Of a stretch of DNA of 64,000 bases, positions 43,503 to 52,916 are shown piece after piece. Source of the stretch: Verrucomicrobiaceae bacterium (lineage in GTDB: Bacteria; Verrucomicrobiota; Verrucomicrobiia; Verrucomicrobiales; Verrucomicrobiaceae). A program made the position numbers and the translations under genes. Where the stretch lies: the NCBI GenBank assembly GCA_947458455.1, contig CANGYJ010000003.1, positions 403,119 to 467,118 on the forward strand. Reading direction: 5' to 3'. How positions within the stretch are numbered: the first letter of the stretch is position 1; every line of letters begins with the position of its first letter. Under the pieces are notes generated by a model. It worked only from the letters and a program-made list of their open reading frames with translations. It did no database searches and was not told where the DNA came from.

Positions 43503-46004
43503 TCAGTTCAGGTAGCGGAATTCGGCGCTGGCGAAGAGGGCTTGGCAGAAGGTGGCGAGGGTGAGGCCTTTAAGGCTGTCCTTGGGGATGGTTTTGTTTT
43601 TGGCGGCCTCCTTCGGGAATTGGGTCCAGAAGGTGAAAAGGGCATCGCGCTCTTTTTGGGTGGGTTCGCGGCCAAAGGTGAGCTGGTAGGCCTGGGAGAG
43701 TTTTTGCTCGGGCGTGCCGTCCATCTTGCCGATGCGCTGGGCAAAGGCATCGGCGAGGCCTTGCGCCTGGACGTTGTTCATGAGGAAGAGGCTCTGCGAG
43801 GGGACGTTGGTGGTTTCGCGGTCGCCATTGACGAGGCTGGCATCGGGGAAGTCGAAGACGCTGAGGAACTCGGGGATCTGATCGCGGATGAGAGGCAGAT
43901 AGACGCTGCGGTAGAGCTGAGGCTTGGAGTTCACCTCACGGAGGAGATTGATCATGCCTTCACGGCCTTCGCCAGCACGGGCGACGGGTGAGCCATCGAT
44001 GGGGTAGTCATTGATGACGCCCGCGATGCTGAGCATGGCATCGCGGATCTCCTCGGCATTGAGGCGGCGCTGGTTCATGCGCCAGCGGTGCTTGTTGTCG
44101 GGATCGACGGCGTAGTTCGCGGCATCGTGGGTGCTGCTCATCTGGTAAACGCGGCTGAGCATGATCTCGCGGATGAGCTTTTTCACGGACCAGCCGTTTT
44201 CCATGAAGCTGACGGCGAGCTGATCGAGCAGCTCGGGATGGGAGGGCTTCTGGCCCATGGTGCCAAAATTATCCGGTGTGGCGACGAGACCGGCACCCAT
44301 GAGCTTTGACCAGATGCGATTCGCCATGACGCGGGCGGTGAGGGGATTGTCCTTGGAGGCGATCCAGTAGGCGAGATCGAGGCGGCCGCTGCCCTGAGCG
44401 ATGTTGAGCGGCTCGCCTTTGGCACAAAGCACCTCGACGAGGCCACGCGGGGTGATGTCGGCGGGTTGTTTGAGATCGCCACGGATGAGGATGGGGCTAT
44501 TGACCGGTGTGCTGCGATCGAGCAGGCCCATGGCGAGGGTCTTGGGCGTGCCGTCATCGTAGAAGAGATCGAGATCGGCCTTCATGCTGTCCGCACGGTC
44601 AAAGGAGCTACGGACGCGGAGGAAGTTCTGGGCGGTGTTCGAGTTTTGCTGGCCCTTGCTTTGGGTGCGGACCTCTTCGCGGATGTTGTCGGCGGTTTGT
44701 TTGGCTTCGTTGTAGCGCTGTTTGAGTTGGGCCACTTCGGAAGGCGAGATCTTGGCGAGGGCGGCGACTTGATCGGCCTCGCGATTGAGTTCGATGAGGG
44801 TGCTGGGATTGGCGTTTTGAAGCTGGCTGTAGGTACCGAAGAGCGTCTCGCTGCTCATGAAGATGCCCGCGAGGGCGTAGTAATCACGCTGGGTGAAGGG
44901 ATCAAACTTGTGATCGTGGCAGCGGGCGCAGGCGAGGGTGACGCCGAGCATGGCCTGGGACATGGCGTCGATCTGTTCATCGACGAGATCCATCTGGAAC
45001 TGGCGTTTGTCCCGCTGGTTGTGCCCTTTGGAGCCGATGGCGAGAAAGCCGGTGGCGATGATCTTTTCAGCCTGCTCGTGCTTCGTGCTGAACTTCATCA
45101 AATCGCCCGCGATCTGCTCTTTGAGGAATTGGTCATAGGGTTTGTCCTTTCGGAAGCTCTCGATGACGTAGTCGCGATAGCGCCAGGCATGCGGGTAGAG
45201 CACGTTGACCTCTTTGCCGCTGCTCTCGCCGTAGCGGGCCACATCGAGCCAGTGCCGCGCCCATTTCTCGCCGTAGTGGGAAGAGTCGAGATACATGTCG
45301 ATGACGCGTTTCACGGCATCGGGCGAGGTGTCGGCGACGAAGGCCTTCACCTCATCGGGTGTGGGTGGCAGCCCGGTGAGATCAAAGGCGATGCGGCGAA
45401 TGAGCGTGGGGCGATCCGCGTCTCGCACGGGATGCAGGCCAGCCTGCTCCATGCGGGCGAGGATGAAGTGGTCGATGTCAGTTTTGGCCCAGCCTTCGGT
45501 CTTCACGGCAGGAGGCGTTTGCTTTACGGGCTTCTGAAAAGCCCAGTGCTGGCGGCCGGCATCCATGTCGATCACACGCTTGCCACCGGTGGCATTGGCC
45601 ACTTTTTGCTCGCGAGGATCAGGTGCCCCCATCTCGATCCACTTTTTGAAGTTGGCGATGACCTCGTCCGGTAGCTTTTGCTTCGGGGGCATCTGCATGT
45701 CGTCGTCTTTCCAGGTCATCGCCTGATAGATAGTGCTCTCGCTGATACTGCCGGGCGTGATGCCGGGATGCCCGCTCTCACCGCCGAGGAGGGAGGCCTG
45801 CTTCGTATCGAGCGTGAGGCCGCCTTTGACCTTTTCGGAGTCGCTGCTGTGGCATTTGTAGCAATGCTCGACGAGCACGGGGCGGATGTTTTTTTCGAAG
45901 AAGGCGAGTTGATCGGGCGAGATGCCCGCATAGGCGGTTTCAGCGGCAGGCAGACGCGTGAGGGCGATCAGGGCAATCGAGAGGTAAAAGGCCTTCATGG
46001 TCAT
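43503..46004 (-). CDS. Planctomycete-type cytochrome/DUF1549/DUF1553 protein (PSD1)
   Basis: An 833-residue secreted protein with three known parts. A signal peptide and a PSCyt1 domain with the c-type heme motif HCYKCH (near residue 47) come first. DUF1549 (PSCyt2) follows with HWAFQKPVKQTPP, DIDHFILARMEQAGL and HYGEKWARHWLDVARYGES. DUF1553 (PSD1) comes last with YWIASKDNPLTARVMANRIW and TPDNFGTMGQKPSHPELLDQ. Such proteins are abundant in Planctomycetota and Verrucomicrobiota and often lie near sulfatases, where polysaccharide breakdown is suspected; the biochemistry is unproven. A DUF1501 partner is not adjacent. The ATG at 45998 is an alternative start. Confidence 0.93.
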   Translation of the reverse strand: MTMKAFYLSIALIALTRLPAAETAYAGISPDQLAFFEKNIRPVLVEHCYKCHSSDSEKVKGGLTLDTKQASLLGGESGHPGITPGSISESTIYQAMTWKDDDMQMPPKQKLPDEVIANFKKWIEMGAPDPREQKVANATGGKRVIDMDAGRQHWAFQKPVKQTPPAVKTEGWAKTDIDHFILARMEQAGLHPVRDADRPTLIRRIAFDLTGLPPTPDEVKAFVADTSPDAVKRVIDMYLDSSHYGEKWARHWLDVARYGESSGKEVNVLYPHAWRYRDYVIESFRKDKPYDQFLKEQIAGDLMKFSTKHEQAEKIIATGFLAIGSKGHNQRDKRQFQMDLVDEQIDAMSQAMLGVTLACARCHDHKFDPFTQRDYYALAGIFMSSETLFGTYSQLQNANPSTLIELNREADQVAALAKISPSEVAQLKQRYNEAKQTADNIREEVRTQSKGQQNSNTAQNFLRVRSSFDRADSMKADLDLFYDDGTPKTLAMGLLDRSTPVNSPILIRGDLKQPADITPRGLVEVLCAKGEPLNIAQGSGRLDLAYWIASKDNPLTARVMANRIWSKLMGAGLVATPDNFGTMGQKPSHPELLDQLAVSFMENGWSVKKLIREIMLSRVYQMSSTHDAANYAVDPDNKHRWRMNQRRLNAEEIRDAMLSIAGVINDYPIDGSPVARAGEGREGMINLLREVNSKPQLYRSVYLPLIRDQIPEFLSVFDFPDASLVNGDRETTNVPSQSLFLMNNVQAQGLADAFAQRIGKMDGTPEQKLSQAYQLTFGREPTQKERDALFTFWTQFPKEAAKNKTIPKDSLKGLTLATFCQALFASAEFRYLN

Positions 46005-46285
46005 GGGGAGGAGGTTCGCGGCTCCAACCGTGACATAACCCTAAAGTTGCAGTTCAATTCCACCGGCGAGCAGGGGAACCGATGCTCGGTTCGCAGAATC
46101 GAGGCGCAGGGCGGGCTGATTTTCGGCGGATTTACAAGGGCCTTGCGAAGCTCTTACATCGGTCTGACACATGCTCTCAAAGCTGTGCGAATTTAGAAAT
46201 AGAAAATGAGAACAGCCGCAAGGCTGACATGTCGTAGCTTTTTCAGTGTGGTTCCTTCTTGGCTGTTGGTACTACCGAATGAATA

Positions 46286-46322
46286 CCGGGGCGGATCGAG
46301 TGATCCGCCCCGGTTCTTTTTT
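46286..46322 (+). terminator. Strong rho-independent terminator without an obvious gene
   Basis: A perfect 12-bp stem CCGGGGCGGATC / GATCCGCCCCGG with loop GAGT is followed by TTCTTTTTT. The nearest upstream gene on this strand is leuA, beyond the leftward DUF1553 gene. Only a short open frame (ATG 46207) and no recognised RNA precede it, so it may end a small unannotated transcript or act as a leader terminator for the esterase gene that starts 39 bases later. The other 280 bases of this gap show nothing else. Confidence 0.75.
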
Positions 46323-46360
46323 GGAAGGTGAGACGGGCAACGGGCGTTTCGAGCGGCCTC

Positions 46361-47866
46361 ATGATGACCCGATCCGCCCTGCTCACTGCCGTTTTGATGC
46401 TGCCCCTGCCTTTGCTGGCTGCGGTGAAGGTACCGGCGATCTTTTCCGATCACCTGGTGCTCCAGGCGGGCAAACCGGTGGCGGTGTGGGGCACGGCGGC
46501 GGCGGGTGAGAAGGTGACGGTGGGTTTCGCGGCGCAGGAGAAATCGACAACGGCGGGTCAGGATGGTGCGTGGAGCGTGAAGCTCGATCCTTTAAAAGCC
46601 TCGCCCGAGCCGCAGAGGCTGAAAATCAACACGCTGACCATTCAGGATGTGCTCGTGGGGGAGGTATGGTTCGGCTCCGGGCAGTCGAACATGGCCATGC
46701 AGGTGAAAGGGGCGAAAGATCTCGAAGCGAGCAAGGCGGGTGCGAAGCTGCCGCAAATCCGCGTTTTCACCGAAGGCAGCAGTGCCGCCCAGACAGCGCA
46801 GAGCGGTGGAAAGGGGAACTGGATCGTCTGCTCGCCGGAGACGGTAGAGCGCTTTTCGGCCACGGCGTATTTCTTTGGCCGTTCCTTGCATGAGGAGCTG
46901 AAGGTGCCAGTGGGCCTGATCGTCTCCGCCGTGGGGGGCACGCCGATTGAAAGCTGGATCGACGCGGCGGCGCAGCGGGCGTTACCCGAGTTGAAAGGCT
47001 TCTTTGAAACGATGGCGGCGGCGGATGCGAAGTTTGACGAGTCGGCGGTGAAGGCTGCCTACGAGAAGCAGGTGGAGAAATGGAAGGAGGCCGTCAAAGC
47101 GGCTCGTGCGGCCAACATGCCGCTGCCGCAAAAGCCGCGTGATCCCATCGAGACACGCCAACGCAAAGGCAACGTGGGCGGACTCTTCAATGGCAAGATC
47201 GCCCCACTGATCCCTTACACGCTTCGCGGAGCCATCTGGTATCAGGGCGAGGCGAACAGCGCCGATGACAAGGCTCCTTACTACCAAGAGCAGCTCACGC
47301 TGCTGGCGAAGGAATGGCGGCAGCGCTGGGGTGATGAGTTTCCTTTTGCCTGGGTGCAACTGCCGAACTTCACCCGCCCCGGCACCGGCTGGCCGCTCGT
47401 GCGTGATGAGATGCGTCAGGCTTTGGCGACCATCCCAAACAGCGGCATGGCCATCACGCTCGACATCGGCGAGCTGAAGGACATCCATCCGAAGAACAAG
47501 CAGGACTTGGGCCGGCGACTGGCCCTGTGGGCACTGGGCAAGGTGTATGACAAACCTGTGGTGGCTACCAGCGGGCCACTGGTGAAAATGGTGACGCGTG
47601 AGGGATCATCGCTGATCGTTCATTTCGATCACGCCGCCGGTTTGAAGGCCAACGGCGCACTGAATGAGTTTGAGGTGGCCAGTGCGGATGGCGTTTTCAA
47701 AACGGCCGAGGCCCGCCTCGAAGGTGAGAAGGTCGTTTTGACCGGTGAAGGCAGCGCCACAGCCACGCAGGTGCGTTATGCCTGGAAAGATGCCACTTCA
47801 GCCGCGCTGGTGAATGCCGCCGGCATCCCGGCTTCGACCTTCCAGATGCTCGTCGGCAGCAAATGA
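46361..47866 (+). CDS. Exported sialate O-acetylesterase-like SGNH esterase
   Basis: A 501-residue secreted carbohydrate esterase. After the signal (LLTAVLMLPLPLLAA) and an N-terminal beta domain come the catalytic blocks VWFGSGQSNMAMQVKG (Ser), GGTPIESWIDAAA and GAIWYQGEANS. The enzyme removes O-acetyl groups from sialic acids or plant-type glycans. Two ATGs (46361, 46364) are possible starts; a GTG at 46328 is less likely. It stands near sulfatases and the DUF1553 protein, in keeping with glycan degradation. Confidence 0.85.
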   Translation: MMTRSALLTAVLMLPLPLLAAVKVPAIFSDHLVLQAGKPVAVWGTAAAGEKVTVGFAAQEKSTTAGQDGAWSVKLDPLKASPEPQRLKINTLTIQDVLVGEVWFGSGQSNMAMQVKGAKDLEASKAGAKLPQIRVFTEGSSAAQTAQSGGKGNWIVCSPETVERFSATAYFFGRSLHEELKVPVGLIVSAVGGTPIESWIDAAAQRALPELKGFFETMAAADAKFDESAVKAAYEKQVEKWKEAVKAARAANMPLPQKPRDPIETRQRKGNVGGLFNGKIAPLIPYTLRGAIWYQGEANSADDKAPYYQEQLTLLAKEWRQRWGDEFPFAWVQLPNFTRPGTGWPLVRDEMRQALATIPNSGMAITLDIGELKDIHPKNKQDLGRRLALWALGKVYDKPVVATSGPLVKMVTREGSSLIVHFDHAAGLKANGALNEFEVASADGVFKTAEARLEGEKVVLTGEGSATATQVRYAWKDATSAALVNAAGIPASTFQMLVGSK

Positions 47867-47869
47867 GGC

Positions 47870-48388
47870 TCAGACGGTCTTTTCGAGTTCGCTCTGGCTT
47901 TCGAGGACTTTTTGCGTCTGACGCTCGCGGAAGGCTTGAAGCTTCTTGGCGAGCGCACGGTCCTCATTGGCGAGCATGGAGACGGCAAAAAGACCGGCAT
48001 TGAGAGCACCGGCATTGCCGATGGCAAAGGTGGCCACGGGGATGCCGCCGGGCATTTGCACGATGGAGTAGAGGCTATCCATGCCGCTAAGCGCGCGGCT
48101 TTGCACCGGCACGCCGAGGACGGGCACGGTGGTCATGCTCGCGGTCATGCCGGGGAGGTGGGCGGCACCGCCAGCACCGGCGATGATGCACTTCAGGCCA
48201 CGCTGCGAGGCAGTGGTGGCATAGTCGTAGAGCAATCCGGGCGTGCGATGGGCGCTGACGACCTTCTTTTCAAAGGGAATGCCGAAATCGGCGAGCACCT
48301 GCGCGGCGTTTTGCATGGTGGGCCAGTCGGAACTGGAGCCCATGATGATGCCCACGACGGGCGGAAGCTGGATGTTTGTATCGCTCAT
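47870..48388 (-). CDS. purE: N5-carboxyaminoimidazole ribonucleotide mutase PurE
   Basis: A 172-residue class I PurE that rearranges N5-CAIR to CAIR in purine synthesis. Active-site motifs are [37 protein letters not shown] and [15 protein letters not shown]. It normally pairs with PurK, which is not here. Its stop lies 3 bases from the convergent esterase stop. Confidence 0.95.
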   Translation of the reverse strand: MSDTNIQLPPVVGIIMGSSSDWPTMQNAAQVLADFGIPFEKKVVSAHRTPGLLYDYATTASQRGLKCIIAGAGGAAHLPGMTASMTTVPVLGVPVQSRALSGMDSLYSIVQMPGGIPVATFAIGNAGALNAGLFAVSMLANEDRALAKKLQAFRERQTQKVLESQSELEKTV

Positions 48389-48441
48389 GCGGTGATCAGC
48401 ATGGACGGCGGTGCCGCAGCGTCAACGAACACCTCGCCGGG

Positions 48442-49020
48442 TCATGCTTCGCGACGTGCCACATACACAAAGGCAGGCGGTAGATTCGCCCACACGACCT
48501 CGGTGGTGGTCACATTGGGCAGGAGAGAGCCGAGGAGCTCGCGGAAGTGCTGACCGGCTGGCAGACGATGAAAGCCAAAGTAAGCGAAGGTCACAAAGCA
48601 GCCGCCGGGAGCCAGATGCGGAAGCACATTGCCGAGGATGGCTTTTTGCAGCGATTCAGGAAAGGCGGTCCATGGCAGGCCGCTGATGATCACATCGAAG
48701 CCTTCGCTGAAATCCGGCTGCGTGAGGTCAAACTTCTGCGCACAGCAGCACTCGAAGCGCATCCTGGGAAACTCCTCATGCAGCCGGTGAACGAACGCTT
48801 CGTTCAGCTCCAGTCCCACATACTTTGCCTCATCTGGCATCACACGAGCAATCGCCTGCGTGAAGGCACCCGTGCCGGGGCCGAGTTCGAGGATGTGGCG
48901 GGCTTCCGCACAACGTGATGCCTCCATCATCATCTCCGCGAGAGCGGGACTCGACGGCGCGACGGCCCCCACTGTTTTCCAGTTGCGGACGAATTCTCGG
49001 AGAAATGCGGGGGCTGACAT
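48442..49020 (-). CDS. SAM-dependent methyltransferase (phospholipid N-methyltransferase-like)
   Basis: A 192-residue class I methyltransferase. The leader FLREFVRNWKTVGAVAPSS is typical of the PmtA/ribosomal adenine-dimethylase-like group; the SAM site is ILELGPGTGAFTQAI with acidic VGLELNEAF. Motif IV reads FDVIISGLPWTAFP. Phosphatidylethanolamine N-methylation is the closest known role, but small relatives are often untested. I use the ATG at 49020 because the homologous part begins there. Confidence 0.8.
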   Translation of the reverse strand: MSAPAFLREFVRNWKTVGAVAPSSPALAEMMMEASRCAEARHILELGPGTGAFTQAIARVMPDEAKYVGLELNEAFVHRLHEEFPRMRFECCCAQKFDLTQPDFSEGFDVIISGLPWTAFPESLQKAILGNVLPHLAPGGCFVTFAYFGFHRLPAGQHFRELLGSLLPNVTTTEVVWANLPPAFVYVARREA

Positions 49021-49133
49021 CGGGCGGCGGATGCTACGCATCCTCGGGGCTTCTGCGAATGCTTTTATGGAGGCCATAAAAGCGAACGTGCGATGCATGT
49101 CGGGGTCGAAGGTAGCTCAACCCAAACCAAGCC

Positions 49134-49358
49134 ATGATCACCCAAGCTCTTATCCTTGTCTTGACCGCCGTCTGTCTCTCCCAGTGCGCTCACCAGCCTT
49201 CGGAACGCTATCTCACTAATGCAGACTCCGGAAAGGTCATCAGTGAACGCTACTATGAAATCGATGGCGTGCGCAAAGTGGAACGTCGCATCTTGGTGGC
49301 TAGCAGGCCTCGCCTAGAGACCAGACTCGACACCCGGATTGTGGGCACGACGTGGTGA
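49134..49358 (+). CDS. Small lipoprotein of unknown function
   Basis: A 74-residue protein with a clear lipobox (ALILVLTAVCLSQCAHQ) and a short polar tail (SERYYEIDGVRKVERRILVA). It has no known domain. It lies between a leftward methyltransferase and a leftward sulfatase and is probably expressed from its own promoter. Confidence 0.6.
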   Translation: MITQALILVLTAVCLSQCAHQPSERYLTNADSGKVISERYYEIDGVRKVERRILVASRPRLETRLDTRIVGTTW

Positions 49359-49365
49359 TGCGAAC

Positions 49366-50775
49366 TTACTTTTTCCCTTTGTTCTTCTTGTTCGGCTTCT
49401 CCTTCGAACCCTTCCCGCCTTTCTCACCGGAGGTGGCTTTGATTTCCTCTTTAGGGAGGGCGGCCGCCAGGCGGGCCTTCACCTCGCTCATTCCCACTTC
49501 GCCAGCTAGGTTGGTCCATTCATACGGATCCTTGGCGTGGTCGTAGAGTTCCTCGCTGCCATCCGCATAGCGAATGTAGCGCCATTGCGCATCGCGGACG
49601 GCGTGGTTGCCTTTGCCATGGGTGCAGACGGCCACTTGGTCCCACTTTGCCGCAGCGTCTTTGAGCAGTGGCATCAACGAAGCGCCTTTCACATGCTCTG
49701 GAACGGGCAAGCCGGTGAGTTCGCAAAGGGTGGAGTAGATGTTGGTGTAATCGACGGGCGCTGAGCAGAGGCTTCCGGGCTTGCAGATGCCCGGTGCCAC
49801 GATGGCCATGGAGGTACGGGTGGCTTTCTCCCAAAGCGCAAATTTACGCCAGTGCTCCTTCTCGCCGAGATGCCAGCCATGGTCCGTCCACCAGACGATG
49901 ATCGTTTTGTCCTTCCGTGGGCTGGCGTCGAGTCCATCGAGCAGGCGGCCCACTTGATCGTCGAGATACGAAATGGTCGCCAGATAGGCCTGCACAGCCT
50001 TTTTCCATTGGTCGCCCTTCAAAACCGACGCGTGATCGCCTTCGGGTCCGGCCATTTTTTTGCCAGCGGTCGGCACGTCGTCCAGATCGCCCTCTTTGGT
50101 CACCGGGAGCTGGATCTCGGCCAGCGGGAAGCGGTCGTAATACATCTGGGGCACATACCAGGGCAGGTGGGGCTTCACATAGCCGAGGGCGAGAAAGAGC
50201 GGCTTATCGGAGGGAGCGGTTTTGAGATGGTTGATGGCCCAGTCGGTGGCTTTGGTATCGCCCATGTCAGCGGCGGTGGCATTGACGGCACCCCAGTCGA
50301 AGTGGCCGCGATTGAGGCCGTTCAGATTGGCGTCGTGATCGTTGATGCTGGGGAAAAGGCCCGCCCACTCTGTCCAGCCATCCTCACGGCCTTCGCTGCC
50401 GTAGCCATGGTAAATCTTGCCCGCTCCACGGGTGTTGTAGCCATTCGCTAGGAAGTGGCGATTGATGGTCATCACGTCCTTGAGCACCCCGCCTGCGGGA
50501 TCGCCATTGGTGTAGATGCCCGTCTGCCAGGGGCGCAGGCCGCTCATCAACGCGGCGCGGGAGGGATTGCAGGCGGGAGCAGCGCAGTGGGAGTTCGTGA
50601 AAGCCGTGCCGCGTGCCACGAGGCGGTCAATGTTCGGCGTCTTCGCCTGAGGATGCCCGCCGAGGTAGCTCGTCCAGTCGTTCAAATCATCGACGGCGAT
50701 GAAGAGCACATCCGACCGCGTTTCAGCGACGGCGGAGCAGGTGAGAAGAAAGAAAAAAGCAAGGTGACGCATCAT
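49366..50775 (-). CDS. Formylglycine-dependent sulfatase (iduronate-2-sulfatase-like)
   Basis: A 469-residue exported type I sulfatase. The formylglycine site is APACNPSRAALMSG, whose Cys must be converted by a maturase that is not in the window. Metal motif DVLFIAVDDLNDW is near the N-terminus, and IIVWWTDHGWHLGEKEHW near residue 320. Choice of start at 50775 (MMRHLAFFFLL) gives a clean signal peptide. The C-terminus is Lys/Gly-rich (GKGSKEKPNKKNKGKK). The pattern of the active site resembles iduronate-2-sulfatases; the true glycan is unknown. Confidence 0.9.
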   Translation of the reverse strand: MMRHLAFFFLLTCSAVAETRSDVLFIAVDDLNDWTSYLGGHPQAKTPNIDRLVARGTAFTNSHCAAPACNPSRAALMSGLRPWQTGIYTNGDPAGGVLKDVMTINRHFLANGYNTRGAGKIYHGYGSEGREDGWTEWAGLFPSINDHDANLNGLNRGHFDWGAVNATAADMGDTKATDWAINHLKTAPSDKPLFLALGYVKPHLPWYVPQMYYDRFPLAEIQLPVTKEGDLDDVPTAGKKMAGPEGDHASVLKGDQWKKAVQAYLATISYLDDQVGRLLDGLDASPRKDKTIIVWWTDHGWHLGEKEHWRKFALWEKATRTSMAIVAPGICKPGSLCSAPVDYTNIYSTLCELTGLPVPEHVKGASLMPLLKDAAAKWDQVAVCTHGKGNHAVRDAQWRYIRYADGSEELYDHAKDPYEWTNLAGEVGMSEVKARLAAALPKEEIKATSGEKGGKGSKEKPNKKNKGKK

Positions 50776-50881
50776 GGCCCGCCGTGAACGAGCGGTTGAA
50801 AGACGTCTTGCGTGAATCCTTCGCACAACCTCTGGGCCACATGAACAAACGGAGTTTTTTTCATCGTAGTGTGTTCCCCTC

Positions 50882-52564
50882 ATGCGCTATCTTTTCCTCT
50901 CCCTCCTTCTCGCCACCGGTTTGTCTGCCGGAGAACTGCCCAAAGAAAAACGCGTCCTCTTCCTCGGTGATTCGATCACGCAGGGCGGTGGCTACATCGA
51001 GATCATCGACGCGGCTTTGAAGGCGCAGCATCCCGAGTCGGACATCGAGATCATCCCGCACGGCCTCAGCAGCGAGACGGTGAGCGGCTTGAGCGAAGAA
51101 GGCCATGCGGGAGGCAAATTCCCGCGTCCTGACCTTCACGAGCGTCTCGATCGTGCTCTGGAGAAAGTGAAGCCGGACCTCGTCTTTGCCTGCTACGGCA
51201 TGAATGACGGCATTTACCTGCCGCTCGGCGCGGAACGCACCAAAGCCTTCCAAAACGGCATGAAGAAGCTGCACGACAAGGTCATTGCTGCCGGGGCTCG
51301 CCTCATTCATCTCACGCCGCCGGTGTTTGATCCGGTGCCTATCGCTCAGAAAGTGGCTCCGGCGGACAAAGTGGACGGCTCGCACCCTTTCAAAGGCTAC
51401 AACGAGGTGCTCGACTTCTACGCGAACTGGCTGCTCGACATGCGCAGCGAGGCGAAGTGGACGGTTTACGACATCCACGGCCCGATGAATGCCGTCATCG
51501 CCGAGAAGCGGAAGACGGACCCGCAGTTCACCTTTTCCAAAGACGGCGTGCATCCTGGTCCAGAAGGTCATCTGCTCATGGCGCGTGCCGTTCTCGATGC
51601 CTGGGGCCTCCAGGTGAAGGAGGATGGCACGCCGGACCATCCGAATGGCGCGGCCATTCTCGCCGTGATCAAAAAGAAGCACGCCATTCTGCGTCCCGCC
51701 TGGCTCAGTCATGTGGGCCACAAGCGTCCGGGCAATGCGGCGGGTCTGCCGATTGAAGAGGCTTTGAAGAAGGCCGACGAACTCGACGAGGAGGCTCGCA
51801 AGCTCGCGACATCGAAAGAGCTCGTTTTCCCGAATCAAAAAGGCGAGTGGAACGGCTACGCCAAGCATGAGCTGACCATCGCGGGCAAGGCCGTGACCGT
51901 CGTGGCACCGAAAACAGTCGCCGCAGGTCGCCCGTGGGTTTGGCATGGCGAGTTCTTCGGCCACAAACCTGCGCCGGACATCGCGCTGCTCGGCAAGGGC
52001 TTCCACATCGTCTATATGAAGATCAACGACATGCTCGGCTGCCCCGACGCGGTGAAGCTGTGGAACCAATGCCATGCCGAGCTGACCTCCAGCTATGCCT
52101 TGAGCCAGAAACCGGCGCTCGTGGGCCTCAGCCGCGGTGGTTTGTATTGCTACAACTGGGCCTCCGCGAACCCCGACAAGGTCTCCTGCATCTACGGCGA
52201 TGCGCCCGTGTGTGACTTCAAGAGCTGGCCCGGCGGCAAAGGCAAAGGGAAGGGCGATCCGAAGAATTGGGGCTTCGTCTTGAAGCTGTGGGGTTTCAAA
52301 GACGAAGCCGCTGCTCTCGCCTACCCAGGCAATCCCGTCGATAGCCTCGCCCCACTGGCAAAGGCCGGCGTGCCGCTGCTGCATGTCTTTGGCGATGCCG
52401 ACGACGTGGTGCCCTGGGATGAAAACACCGGCCTCATCGAGTCCCGCTACAAAGCCCTCGGTGGCAGCATCACGATGATCCGCAAACCCGGCATCGGTCA
52501 CCATCCGCACGGCTTGGATGACTCGACGCCGATCATTGATTTCATCGCCAAGCACGCCAAGTGA
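50882..52564 (+). CDS. Exported SGNH hydrolase fused to an alpha/beta hydrolase
   Basis: A 560-residue two-enzyme fusion. Residues 1-240 form an SGNH/GDSL esterase: VLFLGDSITQGGGY (Ser), CYGMNDGIYLP (Asn block), DGVHPGPEGH (Asp and His). Residues 300-560 form an alpha/beta hydrolase: nucleophile VGLSRGGLYCYNWA, an Asp in FGDADDVVPWD and the His in GIGHHPHGLDD. Both catalytic sets look complete. With sulfatase genes on both sides it probably strips esters from a polysaccharide. It is transcribed divergently from the first sulfatase from a gap of about 106 bases. Confidence 0.88.
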   Translation: MRYLFLSLLLATGLSAGELPKEKRVLFLGDSITQGGGYIEIIDAALKAQHPESDIEIIPHGLSSETVSGLSEEGHAGGKFPRPDLHERLDRALEKVKPDLVFACYGMNDGIYLPLGAERTKAFQNGMKKLHDKVIAAGARLIHLTPPVFDPVPIAQKVAPADKVDGSHPFKGYNEVLDFYANWLLDMRSEAKWTVYDIHGPMNAVIAEKRKTDPQFTFSKDGVHPGPEGHLLMARAVLDAWGLQVKEDGTPDHPNGAAILAVIKKKHAILRPAWLSHVGHKRPGNAAGLPIEEALKKADELDEEARKLATSKELVFPNQKGEWNGYAKHELTIAGKAVTVVAPKTVAAGRPWVWHGEFFGHKPAPDIALLGKGFHIVYMKINDMLGCPDAVKLWNQCHAELTSSYALSQKPALVGLSRGGLYCYNWASANPDKVSCIYGDAPVCDFKSWPGGKGKGKGDPKNWGFVLKLWGFKDEAAALAYPGNPVDSLAPLAKAGVPLLHVFGDADDVVPWDENTGLIESRYKALGGSITMIRKPGIGHHPHGLDDSTPIIDFIAKHAK

Positions 52565-52606
52565 GCCTCAAAATGGCCGTTGATTCCGGGAAGAAAGCCG
52601 CATTTC

Positions 52607-52807
52607 ATGGCCGACATGGCGATGAGAAAATACAAACTCAACCCGGCAACGGGCCAATTGGAGGAGCAACCGCCTCCGACATCCGCCGAACAGCAGAAGC
52701 TGCTGGAGCAGTGCTCCAAAGTGTTTACCGAGGACATGACGCCGAAGATTATTTTGGAGATCGCCAAGCGTTCCAAGGCAGCCAAGCTCAGATCACTGCG
52801 GCAGTGA
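52607..52807 (+). CDS. Small hypothetical protein
   Basis: A 66-residue protein (MADMAMRKYKLNPATGQLEE...) with a helical, charged C-terminus (TPKIILEIAKRSKAAKLRSL) and no known domain. It follows the esterase fusion by 42 bases on the same strand. Start is uncertain: 52580 and 52616 are alternatives. Codon use fits its neighbours, but short length keeps this tentative. Confidence 0.4.
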   Translation: MADMAMRKYKLNPATGQLEEQPPPTSAEQQKLLEQCSKVFTEDMTPKIILEIAKRSKAAKLRSLRQ

Positions 52808-52916
52808 ATGCATCAAGGCACGGCTCAACGATTTGATCGTCACCACGGGGCGAACGGATTTCGAAGTCTTTGTTGAGGATTTGCCGTCGTGACGATACAA
52901 CGGCTTTCCTATCTCC

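Noticed and set aside
44466..45674. Open frame antisense to the DUF1553 gene
   Set aside because: It has no recognisable domain and the opposite strand is clearly coding; likewise for those opposite hsdM (321-1586), hsdR (5635-6876) and sulfatase genes.
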